NCBI GenBank assembly: GCA_963971575.1
Contig: OZ020615.1
Coordinates: forward strand, 65,543,379-65,607,378
Source of the DNA: Liopterus haemorrhoidalis
Lineage: Eukaryota; Arthropoda; Insecta; Coleoptera; Dytiscidae
Direction of reading: 5' to 3'
Length of the DNA stretch: 64,000 nucleotides
In this document: positions 1-10,209 of the stretch, piece after piece
How the letters are laid out: every line of letters begins with the position of its first letter
Numbering within the stretch: the first letter of the stretch is position 1
Program-made: the position numbers and the translations under genes
The notes under the pieces: generated by a model
Told to the model about the DNA's origin: nothing
The model's input: only the letters and a program-made list of their open reading frames with translations
The model's database searches: none

Positions 1-606
1 TACTTCTGACCTAAAATAAAACTAACTGGGAATTTCATAGAAGCTCCTTAGGTTATTTTATTTTACATTACTTACTTTGGAACAACCAGCAATACTCTGC
101 ACGTGATGAACATCAGGTGGCACTTGTTTCCTAAAATGCCTTGGTTAGGTAAAATTTAAATAACTCCATCACCCTTAGCAGTATTTGGATTACAAGTTGT
201 TTTACTTCTGACCTAAAATAAAACTAACTGGGAATTTCATAGAAGCTCCTTAGGTTATTTTATTTTACATTACTTACTTTGGAACAACCAGGAATACTCT
301 CCACGTGATGAACATCATGTGGCACTTGTTTCCTAAAATGCCTTGTTTAGGTAAAATTTAAATAACTCCATCACCCTTAGCAGTATTTGGATTACAAGTT
401 GTTTTACTTCTGACCTAAAATAAAACTAACTGGGAATTTCATAGAAGCTCCTTAGGTTATTTTATTTTACATTACTTACTTTGGAACAACCAGGAATACT
501 CTCCACGTGATGAACATCAGGTGGCACTTGTTTCCTAAAATGCCTTGGTTAGGTAAAATTTCAATATCTTCATCACCCTTAGCAGTATTTGGATTACAAG
601 TTTTAT
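1..606. repeat. 202-bp tandem repeat, three copies
   Basis: The phrase tacttctgacctaaaat recurs at 1, 203, 405 and 607, giving three near-identical 202-bp units and the first bases of a fourth. Units differ by a few substitutions only. The array probably continues left of the window. No ORF is supported. It lies in the 3' part of Rap1-like gene 2 or just beyond it. Confidence 0.9.
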
Positions 607-801
607 TACTTCTGACCTAAAATAAAATAATTGAATGATAAATAAAACTGCAGGAAACCATTGGATCAGAGTAGCAAAAAAATTCAAAAGGCTAATGTTA
701 ATAAATCCAAATTTGTGCCCGACTGTGCAAAAAAATAATCATTTAAATATAGGTCATAATTGGTCATGATATTAAAATACCACGCAATTGAAAATACTTA
801 C

Positions 802-939
802 ATGAATCTCTTCTTCTCTGTCTGTAAAATCTGACAAGCATTTCAGTAGCAACTGCACTCTTTGAACAAGTTGCTTTTTGGAATTATCTCTTTCTCTGTC
901 AGCATTTTTATAGGGACCGCTTTTTTTAGTTTGCTTAGC
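802..939 (-). CDS. Gene 2 exon 5
   Basis: This is a 138-nt, 46-codon phase-0 exon with acceptor TTTTAG and donor GTAAGT. It encodes a lysine-rich segment (AKQTKKSGPYKN) and a probable helix (KKQLVQRVQLLLKCLSDF) ending DREEEIH. The intron downstream of the donor is recognisably homologous to the one after exon 5 of gene 1 near 23.2 kb (shared tgaaaatacttac border and about 90 bp beyond), which supports paralogy. Confidence 0.55.
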
Positions 940-3900
940 CTAAAATAAAATTCAAAATGTCACTAGTTATGAAGACTATATAAAGTACAAAAGAGAAAAT
1001 ATTCAGGAAGCTGCGAAAATGACTGAAGTCACTAAAAAATTTCTTGTTATTCATAATTTAAGGAATTAAGTATTTTACCTTTTCCTTGTTTACACATCTA
1101 CAAATGTGCCTGCTATGTACGAATAAGGACATGGACACATCAGATAAGTGTAGTGACATCTCTGACACACCAAAAACACAAAGAACCTTCCGTAGTAAAG
1201 GTAAGGCTAAAGTTTCCTTTAAAACGAGAGGCGCCAAACAAAAGCAGCTAGCGGCCAACAAAGAAAAAGTGCAGGAATGTCTAAAATGAGCCATCACGGG
1301 CACAACAGCCACGGAAAAACCCAGTAGTACGTCTATGACGAACTCCAACTCGAACCTGCAAAAATCCAACGCGAACATGCATGAAATACCTGTTAATCAA
1401 ATGTCTAATACTCAAAACATTAACATTAACGTAACCTCCCATCGTAGTGTAAACAATATTTACAAACCAACTGATCCGGGCCCCTTCTACGTATACGTGC
1501 AAAATAAAAATAGGGAAAAAATGTATCCGATGAAAATCGGCAAACTTATTTATAAAAGTAGTTTCGAAAAGAAAAATGAAGTTACAGAAATAAAACAAAT
1601 CGGCTACGCGCGAATTAGAATAGAACTTAAAACTTACTGCGCAGCGAATGAAATCAAAAACTTCAATATTTTAAATAATTCAGAATTACAGGCATATATC
1701 CCAAACTACCTAACACACCGACAGGGTGTTATTCGTAATATTGACGTCAATGAGAGCGAGACAGACCTATTAGAAGCGATCCGCTGTGAAACAAAAGTAA
1801 CGTCAATTCGTAGGGTGTCTAAACGCACAGAAATGAATGGAGAAAAAACTAGGAACATGTGTAGTACAATTTGAGGGACAAACGCTACCGGAATATGAAT
1901 ACATATGGAACACTCGGTGTCCAGTTACGCCCTATGTATACTCTGTTGTTCAATGCTATAAATGTCTAAGACTAGGGCATGTTAGCAAACAGTGCAAAGG
2001 TACGGAGCGATGCCAAAATTGTGGAGGAAACCATAATTTTCAAAATTGTGAAGACGGAAATAAAATGTACTGTATACACTGCAAAAATGAAAATCATAAA
2101 TCTACGGATAAAAATTGCCCTGAACGCGTCAAAGCCAAGAAAATAAAAGAATCTATGGCACATAATGGAACATCATATGAAGACACGGTAGAATACATAA
2201 AATATTATAATTCATACGCCGAAGCTGCCAGCAGTGACAAAAATAAAGTCGACTATCCCCCACCAATTAAAACAACCCAAAACGAACACAAGCACAGAAT
2301 TTTCACTCAAATAAAAAAAAGTACAGTTAAACCCCCCAACCAAACGGCACAAAACTTACCACCCGAAGAACTATTTTATACAGCATCCAACAGCATCCAA
2401 CAGCCATCAGCGCCCAGCTTTCCCAACCAATAATGAAATAGAAAACGATTTAGAAAAAATTAAACAATTAATAACGGAATCAGTACGTGATATTTTAAAA
2501 CTATTTCACTCTAAAGAAGCAGGACAATATTCAGAATTAGCTATCGAAAAAATTATTGAAGAAAAGATAACATCATACACTGACAAAAATTCAAAACAAA
2601 ATGACTACTAATATCATTCAGTGGAACACGAGGTCATTAAAATCAAATAAAGAATCAGTAGAACAACTACTAGCTAAATTAAAAATATCTGTAGCTCTTA
2701 TATCTGAAACCTGGATAATGCCAGATAAATCTCCCGCAAAATTTAAAGGTTATAATGCCATTTATACTAATAGAACAGACGGCTACGGCGGTAGCGCTAT
2801 CCTTATTCAGAATAATATACCGCACGCAGAACTAAATATCACATATAATCAAAAAGAAATAATTCAGATAAGTGCAGCCCGAATTAAATTAAATAACCTG
2901 GAAATAACACTTCTCTCAATATATAGCAAACCTAAACATAAACTTAACTGTAATTTCTGGCTCAACATTTTCAGGCAAATTAACGGCCCAGTTTTAATAG
3001 GTGGAGACTTCAATAGTCATCATCAGGTTTGGGGATGCCCAGAACCCGATACAGAAGGAGAACAACTTTTAGAGGCAGTTGAACAACAAAACCTAGTTAC
3101 ATTGAATGACGGCACGGAAACAATTATAAGACTGCCCGATACGAGAAAATCTGCAGTAGATGTTAGTTTTTGCTCCCCTAACATTCTTAGTCTGACGTCA
3201 TGGGAAGTAATTAAAGATGGCCATGGCTCGAATCACTGCCCAATACTTATCAATCTTCATGTATTTCACAATGATAAAATAAAAATAACACCTAAATATA
3301 ATTGGGATATTAATAAAGCGAACTGGGAATTATACACCAGTTTAGCCATGGCTAAGGCCGCGTTACAGTGCGTGACAAATAAGTTTTGGCACAATGGGAA
3401 CCTTCCCCCACTCGTTAACAGTTTTATCAAGTATGCGCAAACTGACATGACTCTTTACACTTCTGCAATAATCACCTGTTCACCGATCTCTCACCGATCA
3501 GATATTCAATCCTTAATCGAGAAATAGACCCAGATTTCAAGACAACACAAAATGAATCATTCTTAGATACTGTAAACTACAGATTTCCAGACGCATTACT
3601 AATATTTACCGATGCATCTAAAACTAATGATGGCACAGGACTAGCTCTATACGATTTCTCAAATAAAAAATCCGAGTTATATAAGATAACAAATAATATA
3701 ACAATATTTCATGCTGAAATATTAGCGATCCTAAAAGCAACTGAATATATAATAAGAGGGGAATTCACCAACAGAAACATAATTATTGCATCTGACAGTA
3801 AAAGTGTATTGATAAAATTAAGAACACCTGGTATGTCAAATCATCCCAAAATTGTATATAATATTATTACGAACATCAATAATATACAAAATGAAAACAA

Positions 3901-6900
3901 CAAAATACGAGTGATCTGGGTAAAATCTCATTGTGGTATAGAACCCAACGAAACTGTGGACAACCTAGCAAAAATGGCCATTCATAGCGGTCGGCTGATA
4001 CAACCCCCGAACATGTCACAGGAATACATAAATGGTGAGAAAACAATAGTTAAAAAGGAGTGGGAAAAAGAATATACAAAATTCTCAGCAATTAAAGGAA
4101 AAGAGTATTTTACCATCAACGGAATAATTAAAACAAAACCGTGGTTTTCAGACTACAAACTACCTCGCCACTCTGTCACTAAAATATGTAGACTCCGTTT
4201 CAATCATACCAGCTGCTCTACTCATTTAAGAAGATTCAGAACAGTAGATGGTGACATTTGTGAAACATGCAACCATCCAGCAGATCCGAACCATCTCATA
4301 TTTTCATGTAACAACTTCCGAAATGAACAAGACACCATATCGCAGTACAAACATAATATCGCAGGGCATATCACTCCCTACAAACTTTCAAATAGTATTA
4401 AGTACAACAAAAAAAGAAATATATGCAGCTTTATCAAACTAACTCATAAACACGAACATCAACTTCTAAAATTATTAGTGATAGTACTACACATTTAAAT
4501 TATTGTTTTTTTTTACTTATGTTAATTATTTACACATCTCAAATTTATAAAAACTTTACAGAACTAGGTATACGTTCTATTCATTTACATAACATAACAT
4601 CAAACTCTATTGTAAACCTTCCCAAGGCTTACTCCAAACCGCAGTCCTGCCGTGACGGCCTCTCGGCAAAAACCCCTATCCTGAACATTTCCAACACTAT
4701 CCCTTCATATTCATCAATTAAAGTAAGAAGATAATTAAAACATTAAGAAGCTGGCTTAATGGAGTCATCCGAAAGCCATTCGAAAATTTGGCGAACCAAT
4801 TTGATATTGTCTGCTGCATAGTAACACTAGAGCCAAATACACTATTAATGATTCGCGCGGTCTGCGATGCCGTAGTTCCATGTAAGAACTCATACTTCAT
4901 AATAGTGCGAATTTCCGACCGTTCCATTTTAAAATCATACAATGATTTCTTTTAACAGGCGAGATGTGTAACTTACCAACAAAAGAAAACAGAACGGTAA
5001 AATATTAAGCCAATGTCAAATAATAAGCTGTTAAAGTTGGCAATATTATTAACTACAAATTTCATCCTTGATGACCTGATAACTTTTAACGCATTTTTCT
5101 CGTTGGTATTAAAATTAAATTGCAGAATTAATAAGGAAACTTTGTCATACACTATAATTTTTCTAATAAAATTCATCTAATATTGGAAGATGAAATCCTC
5201 TGAATGGCAACCATACAGACAACAGGGAGTGTTTAATCTTTTTTTCTTAAATCTATCATTTTATTCGTTGTAAAAACGGAGTGAGAATGGACAGACACAA
5301 AAATGCCATGCAATGGCAGTATACTTTTATGCAGTGTTCGCTTTATTGCCGCTAGAGGGATACGCGTTAATTTGAGTCATTTAGAATTTTAAATTTGTGG
5401 TAAATAAATAGATTGATTGATTTATAAACATACTTCAGTTTCATCCTCACTTGATGAAAAATCCGATAAAACTATTTCATCGGATTTTAGTTCTGAGGCC
5501 ACAATCCTGGCTTCCTGAAACCTCCCAGCTCTAAAAAAAATTGTTTTGTTACAAAATTTACTGAATGTTTACAAACTAAAGAAGAGAATAGAAAGTATTA
5601 CTCACCCTTTTAGTAGTTTGAACCTTTGTAGTTTTGTCAAGTGTCGGAATTTATCTAAGGTTGGAATAATTTTTTTTCGATAACGTTCCGACATTGACTG
5701 CCAGGTTCGATTGAGAATCTATAACAAGTAAACATATTCATTTAACACAAGTAATGCTTAATACAGACATCATGCTAAAAATAGTCAAAACGTTATGTAG
5801 GGAACTCAATTTGTGGAGATCCATCGAAATCTCGAAATGTTAAAATCGGTCTGATCACAATACCTCCCTTATATATGTTGGCGGTCGGTAATAATGGTGA
5901 GTACATACTTTTACTTGGGGGGGGGGGGCATTGCATTCCTAATAAGTTGGCAGTCTTAATAATTTGTTATCTCAGTATAAAGGCGCCTTGGAAGAATATG
6001 TGCTCTAAGCGCCAAAATATGAGCGCACGGCCCTGATCTAGTTTATTAGAAACTGGACCTCTTGACCCTAAGAATCTATTACCGATATGCAGGATTTACA
6101 AAGTAAAATTAGCAACAATCCAATATACTCAGTGATTTTACTGAAGCTACACAGGATAATGTACTCAAGTTCCGTAATAACCTCCATCTATAGAAGATAT
6201 GGTATAGAATGATGGTGATAATACAAATAAACATAAAGACCAGCGTTTTCAAATAATACTTACACTTGAAGCCTCCAATTCTTGCCACATTTTTCTTCCC
6301 TTCACTCTGTCGTACTCGTCATTTTTTACGACATATTCCAGGATCTTCGCTTCTTCTTCCATGGAATATGGTCGCCTGAAAATATTTGTTTCAATCGAAA
6401 AACTCAGCACTACAACAAACTAATCAAAAAAATTAAAACAAATATTGACGAGTACACTCGTGAAAGACAAAATTTTTCTACCTTTCACTCTATCGTATTC
6501 CTCATTTTTTACGACATATTCCAGGATCTTCGCTTCTTCTTCCATGGAATATGGTCAAATGCGTCGTAAGCGTCGCATGGTCGCTTGGTCGCATGGTCGT
6601 CATGGTCGTCAAATGGTCGTAAGCGAGCAAATGATGCCATGCTCGATCCGAGTTTTACTAGCGAGCACGCCATTGCAACTCCCAATCAGATAAGGTTTTA
6701 TTGTTATTATTTAAAAATACAGTGATTTTATTGTGTAAACTGTGCAAGATAATACTTAATGTATAATTATTATTATTATTATTTTGTGACTGCAATAATT
6801 TATTTGTTTTATGTTTATTTTTTAATATAAAATAAAATCCATTTATCTTATCATAAATATGTAAAATTTAAAATAATTTGTTCATTTAGGATAGTTTTCC

Positions 6901-7204
6901 TTTGAAATTTGTTAATTCGTAAGATAGCAGCGCCTCTCTTCACTAAATACTCAACTAAAGTGTTCCATACGCAAACATTTTCGGAGTAGTTCAGAGTATT
7001 TCACACCTATCTGGAAAGCACCTTTAGTTGTAGTCTTATAAATGGAACGCTCTTACAACTTAGATTAACTTAGCTTAGCTTAGATTACTTAAGTAAAGTG
7101 GTAAAAGGAAAGCGCCTATTTTGATGTACATTATTTTAAAATATTTAGTACTTATAGATTATTTATAATAATTCGTTAATTTACCTATAGTTGTTTCGAT
7201 TCAT
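802..7204 (-). CDS. Rap1-type Myb protein gene 2 (partial, runs off the left edge)
   Basis: Exons on the minus strand are 7185-7204, 6264-6375, 5606-5718, 5434-5530 and 802-939. All have GT-AG borders and compatible phases (2, 0, 2, 0). The protein begins MNRNNYR, followed at once by a Myb domain split over two exons: RRPYSMEEEAKILEYVV to WQELEASS, then ILNRTWQSMSERYRKKI. This matches the Rap1/TERF2IP Myb, a protein-interaction and DNA-binding fold in telomere proteins. An acidic linker (LSDFSSSEDETE) and a basic, helix-prone exon (KKQLVQRVQLLLKCLSDF) follow. There is no BRCT domain before the Myb, unlike vertebrate Rap1. A LINE and a mariner remnant occupy the 4.5-kb intron before the last visible exon. 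Exons beyond position 802 lie outside the window. Whether it is expressed cannot be judged. The family call is by motif; a generic SANT/Myb protein is the alternative. Confidence 0.6.
1128..2611 (+). pseudogene. LINE ORF1 (gag-like, three CCHC knuckles), broken
   Basis: The reading frame starts MDTSDKCSDISDTPK, meets a TGA at 1287-1289, resumes in the same frame, shifts frame near 1840-1870 and again near 2400 at a duplicated cagcatccaa stretch. Three zinc knuckles follow in order: CYKCLRLGHVSKQC, CQNCGGNHNFQNC and CIHCKNENHKSTDKNC. Upstream lies a conserved gag-like region (YVYVQNKNREKMYPMKIG). The last frame ends in TAA at 2609-2611, overlapping the ORF2 ATG at 2601 by 11 nt, a typical bicistronic LINE arrangement. 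ORF1 products bind the element RNA. This copy cannot make one intact. Confidence 0.8.
2601..4498 (+). pseudogene. LINE ORF2: endonuclease and RNase H joined, reverse transcriptase deleted
   Basis: Residues from ATG 2601 form an exonuclease/endonuclease/phosphatase-type domain: NTRSL, ISETW, YGGSAILI, GGDFNSHHQVWG, SAVDVSFCS, GSNHCPI. The frame then runs into unrelated-looking residues and stops at 3525-3527. From about 3500, in another frame, an RNase H domain is clear: LLIFTDAS, FHAEILAI, ASDSKS, VIWVKSHCG, VDNLAK. It is followed by a C-terminal CxxC-H-C segment (CETCNHPADPNHLIFSC). The RT domain of roughly 450-500 residues expected between them is absent, so this is an internal-deletion derivative. 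Non-functional. Confidence 0.85.
4770..4942 (-). pseudogene. mariner transposase N-terminal fragment
   Basis: The minus strand reads MERSEIRTIMKYEFLHG, then TASQTARIINSVFGSSV and ISNWFAKF. This is the first helix-turn-helix of mariner-type transposases, the part that recognises the inverted repeats. Nothing of the catalytic domain follows. The frame is lost just after WFAKF. A dead remnant. Confidence 0.7.
4943..5377. other. No feature recognised
   Basis: AT-rich non-coding sequence between the mariner remnant and the start of the 1.94-kb duplicated block. No ORF, splice-bounded exon or terminal repeat is supported. Confidence 0.5.
5434..5530 (-). CDS. Gene 2 exon 4 (acidic linker)
   Basis: This is a 97-nt exon, acceptor TTTTAG and donor GTATGT, read as one nucleotide plus 32 codons. 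It encodes AGRFQEARIVASELKSDEIV then LSDFSSSEDETE, a serine/acid-rich linker with a possible casein-kinase-like acidic patch. It enters in phase 2 and leaves in phase 0, as the equivalent gene 1 exon does. Confidence 0.55.
5606..5718 (-). CDS. Gene 2 exon 3, second half of the Myb domain
   Basis: This 113-nt exon has acceptor TTATAG and donor GTGAGT. It encodes ILNRTWQSMSERYRKKIIPT then LDKFRHLTKLQRFKLLK. The RTWQSMSERYRKKI segment corresponds to the third helix of the Rap1 Myb, where fungal and vertebrate proteins have H-(T/S)-W-Q-S-x-(R/K)-(D/E)-R. It is the strongest family signature in the window. Confidence 0.7.
6264..6375 (-). CDS. Gene 2 exon 2, first half of the Myb domain
   Basis: This 112-nt exon has acceptor TTTTCAG and donor GTAAGT. 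It encodes RPYSMEEEAKILEYVVKNDE then YDRVKGRKMWQELEASS. It is the complete, donor-bearing member of a two-unit array; the second unit lies 183 bp upstream. Confidence 0.7.
6376..6558 (-). pseudogene. Extra Myb-exon unit, acceptor destroyed
   Basis: A second 183-bp unit reads like the others up to ggaatatggtc. There it joins an unrelated tcgtcatgg-rich sequence exactly where the splice acceptor should be. The spacer below it contains an in-frame TAG. It therefore cannot be used as an exon. Confidence 0.7.
6559..7180. other. Intron 1 of gene 2, with a short tcgtcatgg-rich patch
   Basis: From 6559 to 6690 the sequence is GC-richer and made of imperfect repeats of gtcgcatggtcgtc. The rest is AT-rich and includes a (att)n run near 6770. 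The last 100 bp before exon 1 are homologous to the corresponding part of gene 1 at 28.4 kb. Confidence 0.5.
7185..7204 (-). CDS. Gene 2 first coding exon
   Basis: ATG at 7204 encodes MNRNNY and two bases of an arginine codon, then donor GTAAATTAACG. Gene 1 has the same design (MSRYS plus AG, then GTAAATGAACG), so the start is supported by paralogy. An acceptor-like ATTTTAG ends at 7245, suggesting a 5' non-coding exon upstream. Gene 3 ends only 176 bp away. Confidence 0.55.
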
Positions 7205-7379
7205 TTTTTCAATGTATAAATTCTCACTCTGCCAATTGAGATATCTAAAATATTCACAAAAAAAATCACATAAAACACAACAAATTAATAAAATAAAAAA
7301 GTAAAATATAAACAATAACGTGTCATTTAGGATTTTAAATTTGTGGTAAATAAATAGATTGATTGATTTATAAACATAC

Positions 7380-7476
7380 TTCAGTTTCATCCTCACTTGA
7401 TGAAAAATCCGATAAAACTATTTCATCGGATTTTAGTTCTGAGGCCACAATCCTGGCTTCCTGAAACCTCCCAGCT
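7380..7476 (-). CDS. Gene 3 exon 4 (acidic linker)
   Basis: Duplicate of 5434-5530, with the same splice borders and coding sequence. Confidence 0.45.
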
Positions 7477-7551
7477 CTAAAAAAAATTGTTTTGTTACAA
7501 AATTTACTGAATGTTTACAAACTAAAGAAGAGAATAGAAAGTATTACTCAC

Positions 7552-7664
7552 CCTTTTAGTAGTTTGAACCTTTGTAGTTTTGTCAAGTGTCGGAATTTAT
7601 CTAAGGTTGGAATAATTTTTTTTCGATAACGTTCCGACATTGACTGCCAGGTTCGATTGAGAAT
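7552..7664 (-). CDS. Gene 3 exon 3 (RTWQSM half of the Myb)
   Basis: Duplicate of 5606-5718 with intact acceptor, donor and frame. Confidence 0.5.
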
Positions 7665-8206
7665 CTATAACAAGTAAACATATTCATTTAACACAAGTAA
7701 TGCTTAATACAGACATCATGCTAAAAATAGTCAAAACGTTATGTAGGGAACTCAATTTGTGGAGATCCATCGAAATCTCGAAATGTTAAAATCGGTCTGA
7801 TCACAATACCTCCCTTATATATGTTGGCGGTCGGTAATAATGGTGAGTACATACTTTTACTTGGGGGGGGGCATTGCATTCCTAATAAGTTGGCAGTCTT
7901 AATAATTTGTTATCTCAGTATAAAGGCGCCTTGGAAGAATATGTGCTCTAAGCGCCAAAATATCAGCGCACGGCCCTGATCTAGTTTATTAGAAACTGGA
8001 CCTCTTGACCCTAAGAATCTATTACCGATATGCAGGATTTACAAAGTAAAATTAGCAACAATCCAATATACTCAGTGATTTTACTGAAGCTACACAGGAT
8101 AATGTACTCAAGTTCCGTAATAACCTCCATCTATAGAAGATATGGTATAGAATGATGGTGATAATACAAATAAACATAAAGACCAGCGTTTTCAAATAAT
8201 ACTTAC

Positions 8207-8318
8207 ACTTGAAGCCTCCAATTCTTGCCACATTTTTCTTCCCTTAACTCTGTCGTACTCGTTTTTTTTAACGACATATTCCAGGATCATCCTTTCTTCT
8301 GCCATGGAATATGGTCGC
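8207..8318 (-). CDS. Gene 3 exon 2, array unit with donor
   Basis: It encodes RPYSMAEERMILEYVVKKNE then YDRVKGRKMWQELEASS, with acceptor and GTAAGT donor intact. Its AEERMIL core differs from the EEEAKIL of the other units and is closer to gene 1 (DEDRMIL), so it may be the ancestral type. It is the downstream end of the eight-unit array. Confidence 0.55.
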
Positions 8319-9628
8319 CTGAAAATATTTGTTTCTATCGAAAAACTCAGCACTACAACAAACTGCTCAAAAAAATTAAAACAAATATTGACGAGTACAC
8401 TCGTGAAAGACAACATTTTTCTACCTTTCACTCTATCATACTCGCCATTTGTTACGACATATTCCAGGATCTTCGCTTCTTCTTCCATGGAATATGGTCG
8501 CCTGAAAATATTTGTTTCAATCGAAAAACTCAGCACTACAACAAACTAATCAAAAAAATTAAAACAAATATTGACGAGTACACTCGTGAAAGACAAAATT
8601 TTTCTACCTTTCACTCTATCGTACTCGCCATTTGTTACGACATATTCCAGGATCTTCGCTTCTTCTTCCATGGAATATGGTCGCCTGAAAATATTTGTTT
8701 CAATCGAAAAACTCAGCACTACAACAAACTAATCAAAAAAATTAAAACAAATATTGACGAGTACACTCGTGAAAGACAACATTTTTCTACCTTTCACTCT
8801 ATCATACTCGCCATTTGTTACGACATATTCCAGGATCTTCGCTTCTTCTTCCATGGAATATGGTCGCCTGAAAATATTTGTTTCAATCGAAAAACTCAGC
8901 ACTACAACAAACTAATCAAAAAAATTAAAACAAATATTGACGAGTACACTCGTGAAAGACAAAATTTTTCTACCTTTCACTCTATCATACTCGCCATTTG
9001 TTACGACATATTCCAGGATCTTCGCTTCTTCTTCCATGGAATATGGTCGCCTGAAAATATTTGTTTCAATCGAAAAACTCAGCACTACAACAAACTGCTC
9101 TAAAATATGAAAACAAAAATTGACGAGTACACTCGTGAAAGTCAAAATTTTTCTACCTTTCACTCTATCGTATTCCTCATTTTTTACGACATATTCCAGG
9201 ATCTTCGCTTCTTCTTCCATGGAATATGGTCGCCTGAAAATATTTGTTTCAATCGAAAAACTCAGCACTACAACAAACTGCTCAAAAAAATTAAAACAAA
9301 TATTGACGAGTACACTCGTGAAAGACAAAATTTTTCTACCTTTCACTCTATCGTATTCCTCATTTTTTACGACATATTCCAGGATCTTCGCTTCTTCTTC
9401 CATGGAATATGGTCGCCTGAAAATATTTGTTTCAATCGAAAAACTCAGCACTACAACAAACTAATCAAAAAAATTAAAACAAATATTGACGAGTACACTC
9501 GTGAAAGTCAAAATTTTTCTACCTTTCACTCTATCATACTCGCCATTTGTTACGACATATTCCAGGATCTTCGCTTCTTCTTCCATGGAATATGGTCGCC
9601 TGAAAATATTTGTTTCAATCGAAAAACA
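8207..9628 (-). repeat. Myb-exon array, eight units at exactly 183 bp
   Basis: The marker acgacatattccagg occurs at 8271, 8454, 8637, 8820, 9003, 9186, 9369 and 9552, always 183 bp apart. Each unit carries the TTTTCAG acceptor and about 30 codons of the Myb exon (to VKGRK). It then joins a spacer made of the intron end, so seven units lack WQELEASS and the donor. Because 183 is 61 codons, frame is kept across spacers. Spacers with gagcag are open (three of seven) and those with gattag are closed by TAG. Units differ by few bases, giving variants KNDE, TNGE and KNEE. Confidence 0.9.
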
Positions 9629-9705
9629 TCTATAGAAGATATGGTATAGAATGATGGTGATAATACAAATAAACATAAAGACCAGCGTTTTAAAATAATA
9701 CTTAC

Positions 9706-10209
9706 ACTTGAAGCCTCCAATTCTTGCCACATTTTTCTTCCCTTAACTCTGTCGTACTCGTTTTTTTTAACGACATATTCCAGGATCATCCTTTCTTCTG
9801 CCATGGAATATGGTCGCCTGAAAATATTTGTTTCAATCGAAAAACTCAGCACTACAACAAACTAATCAAAAAAATTAAAACAAATATTGACGAGTACACT
9901 CGTGAAAGTCAAAATTTTTCTACCTTTCACTCTATCATACTCGCCATTTGTTACGACATATTCCAGGATCTTCGCTTCTTCTTCCATGGAATATGGTCGC
10001 CTGAAAATATTTGTTTCAATCGAAAAACTCAGCACTACAACAAACTAATCAAAAAAATGAAAACAAAAATTGACGAGTACACTCGTGAAAGTCAAAATTT
10101 TTCTACCTTTCACTCTATCGTATTCCTCATTTTTGACTACATATTCCAGGATCACACCTTCCTCCTGCATAGAATATGGTCTGCTGAAAATATTTGTTTC
10201 AATCGAAAA
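9706..10209 (-). repeat. Second block of the Myb-exon array, three units
   Basis: Markers lie at 9770, 9953 and 10136 (183 bp apart). The lowest unit (9706-9817) has a full exon and donor of the AEERMIL type. It is joined at 9629 to the first block by 77 bp of intron that also occur at 6187 and 8130. The top unit is the most diverged (RPYSMQEE) and is cut at 10209 by another repeat. Confidence 0.85.

Larger units (their letters stand above)
1090..4735 (+). mobile_element. I-type non-LTR retrotransposon, internally deleted
   Basis: ORF1 with zinc knuckles is followed by ORF2 with an apurinic-type endonuclease and RNase H, the layout of I-clade LINEs. The reverse-transcriptase domain is missing, and several frameshifts and a stop show that the copy is dead. 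The ends are approximate: the 5' edge is near 1090 and AT-rich non-coding sequence continues to about 4735. It sits in an intron of Rap1-like gene 2, in the opposite orientation. Confidence 0.8.
5378..7320. repeat. 1.94-kb direct duplication, left copy
   Basis: The stretch from about 5378 matches the stretch from 7321 at an offset of 1943-1946 bp; the shift changes at a poly-G run near 5919. The unit holds exon 4, exon 3, the Myb exon units and, in this copy, the first exon. The right copy begins at 7321 directly after this one ends, so it is a tandem duplication that created gene 3. Confidence 0.85.
7321..9260. repeat. 1.94-kb direct duplication, right copy
   Basis: Right copy of the 5378-7320 block, highly similar through exon 4, exon 3 and the start of the Myb-exon array. 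It diverges because its array expanded to eight units. It lacks the first exon. Confidence 0.75.
7380..10209 (-). pseudogene. Rap1-type gene 3, partial copy lacking first exon and 3' exons
   Basis: It contains exon 4 (7380-7476), exon 3 (7552-7664), a full Myb exon with donor (8207-8318) and a second full Myb exon (9706-9817), with truncated Myb units between and beyond. Exons 3 and 4 are nearly identical to those of gene 2. The 5' side is cut at 10209 by an interspersed repeat, so no start codon exon is present. Directly downstream lies the first exon of gene 2 rather than its own 3' exons. Splicing from exon 4 (phase 0) could still reach the phase-0 exon at 802-939, so a transcript from an upstream promoter is not excluded. 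Confidence 0.55.

Noticed and set aside
1..606. CRISPR-like direct repeats
   Set aside because: Whole 202-bp units are repeated without unique spacers, and the genome is eukaryotic.
4519..4734. 71-residue ORF after the LINE RNase H
   Set aside because: It lies in the LINE 3' untranslated part, has no domain and no coding neighbours.
5919..5929. Poly-G runs here, at 7863, 34952 and 43820 as G-quadruplex control elements
   Set aside because: Single homopolymer runs within repeats, differing in length between duplicates; no evidence of function.
6282..6693. Plus-strand protein with GRHGRQMVVSEQMM
   Set aside because: Chance frame through antisense Myb exon and a catggtcgtc-rich patch.
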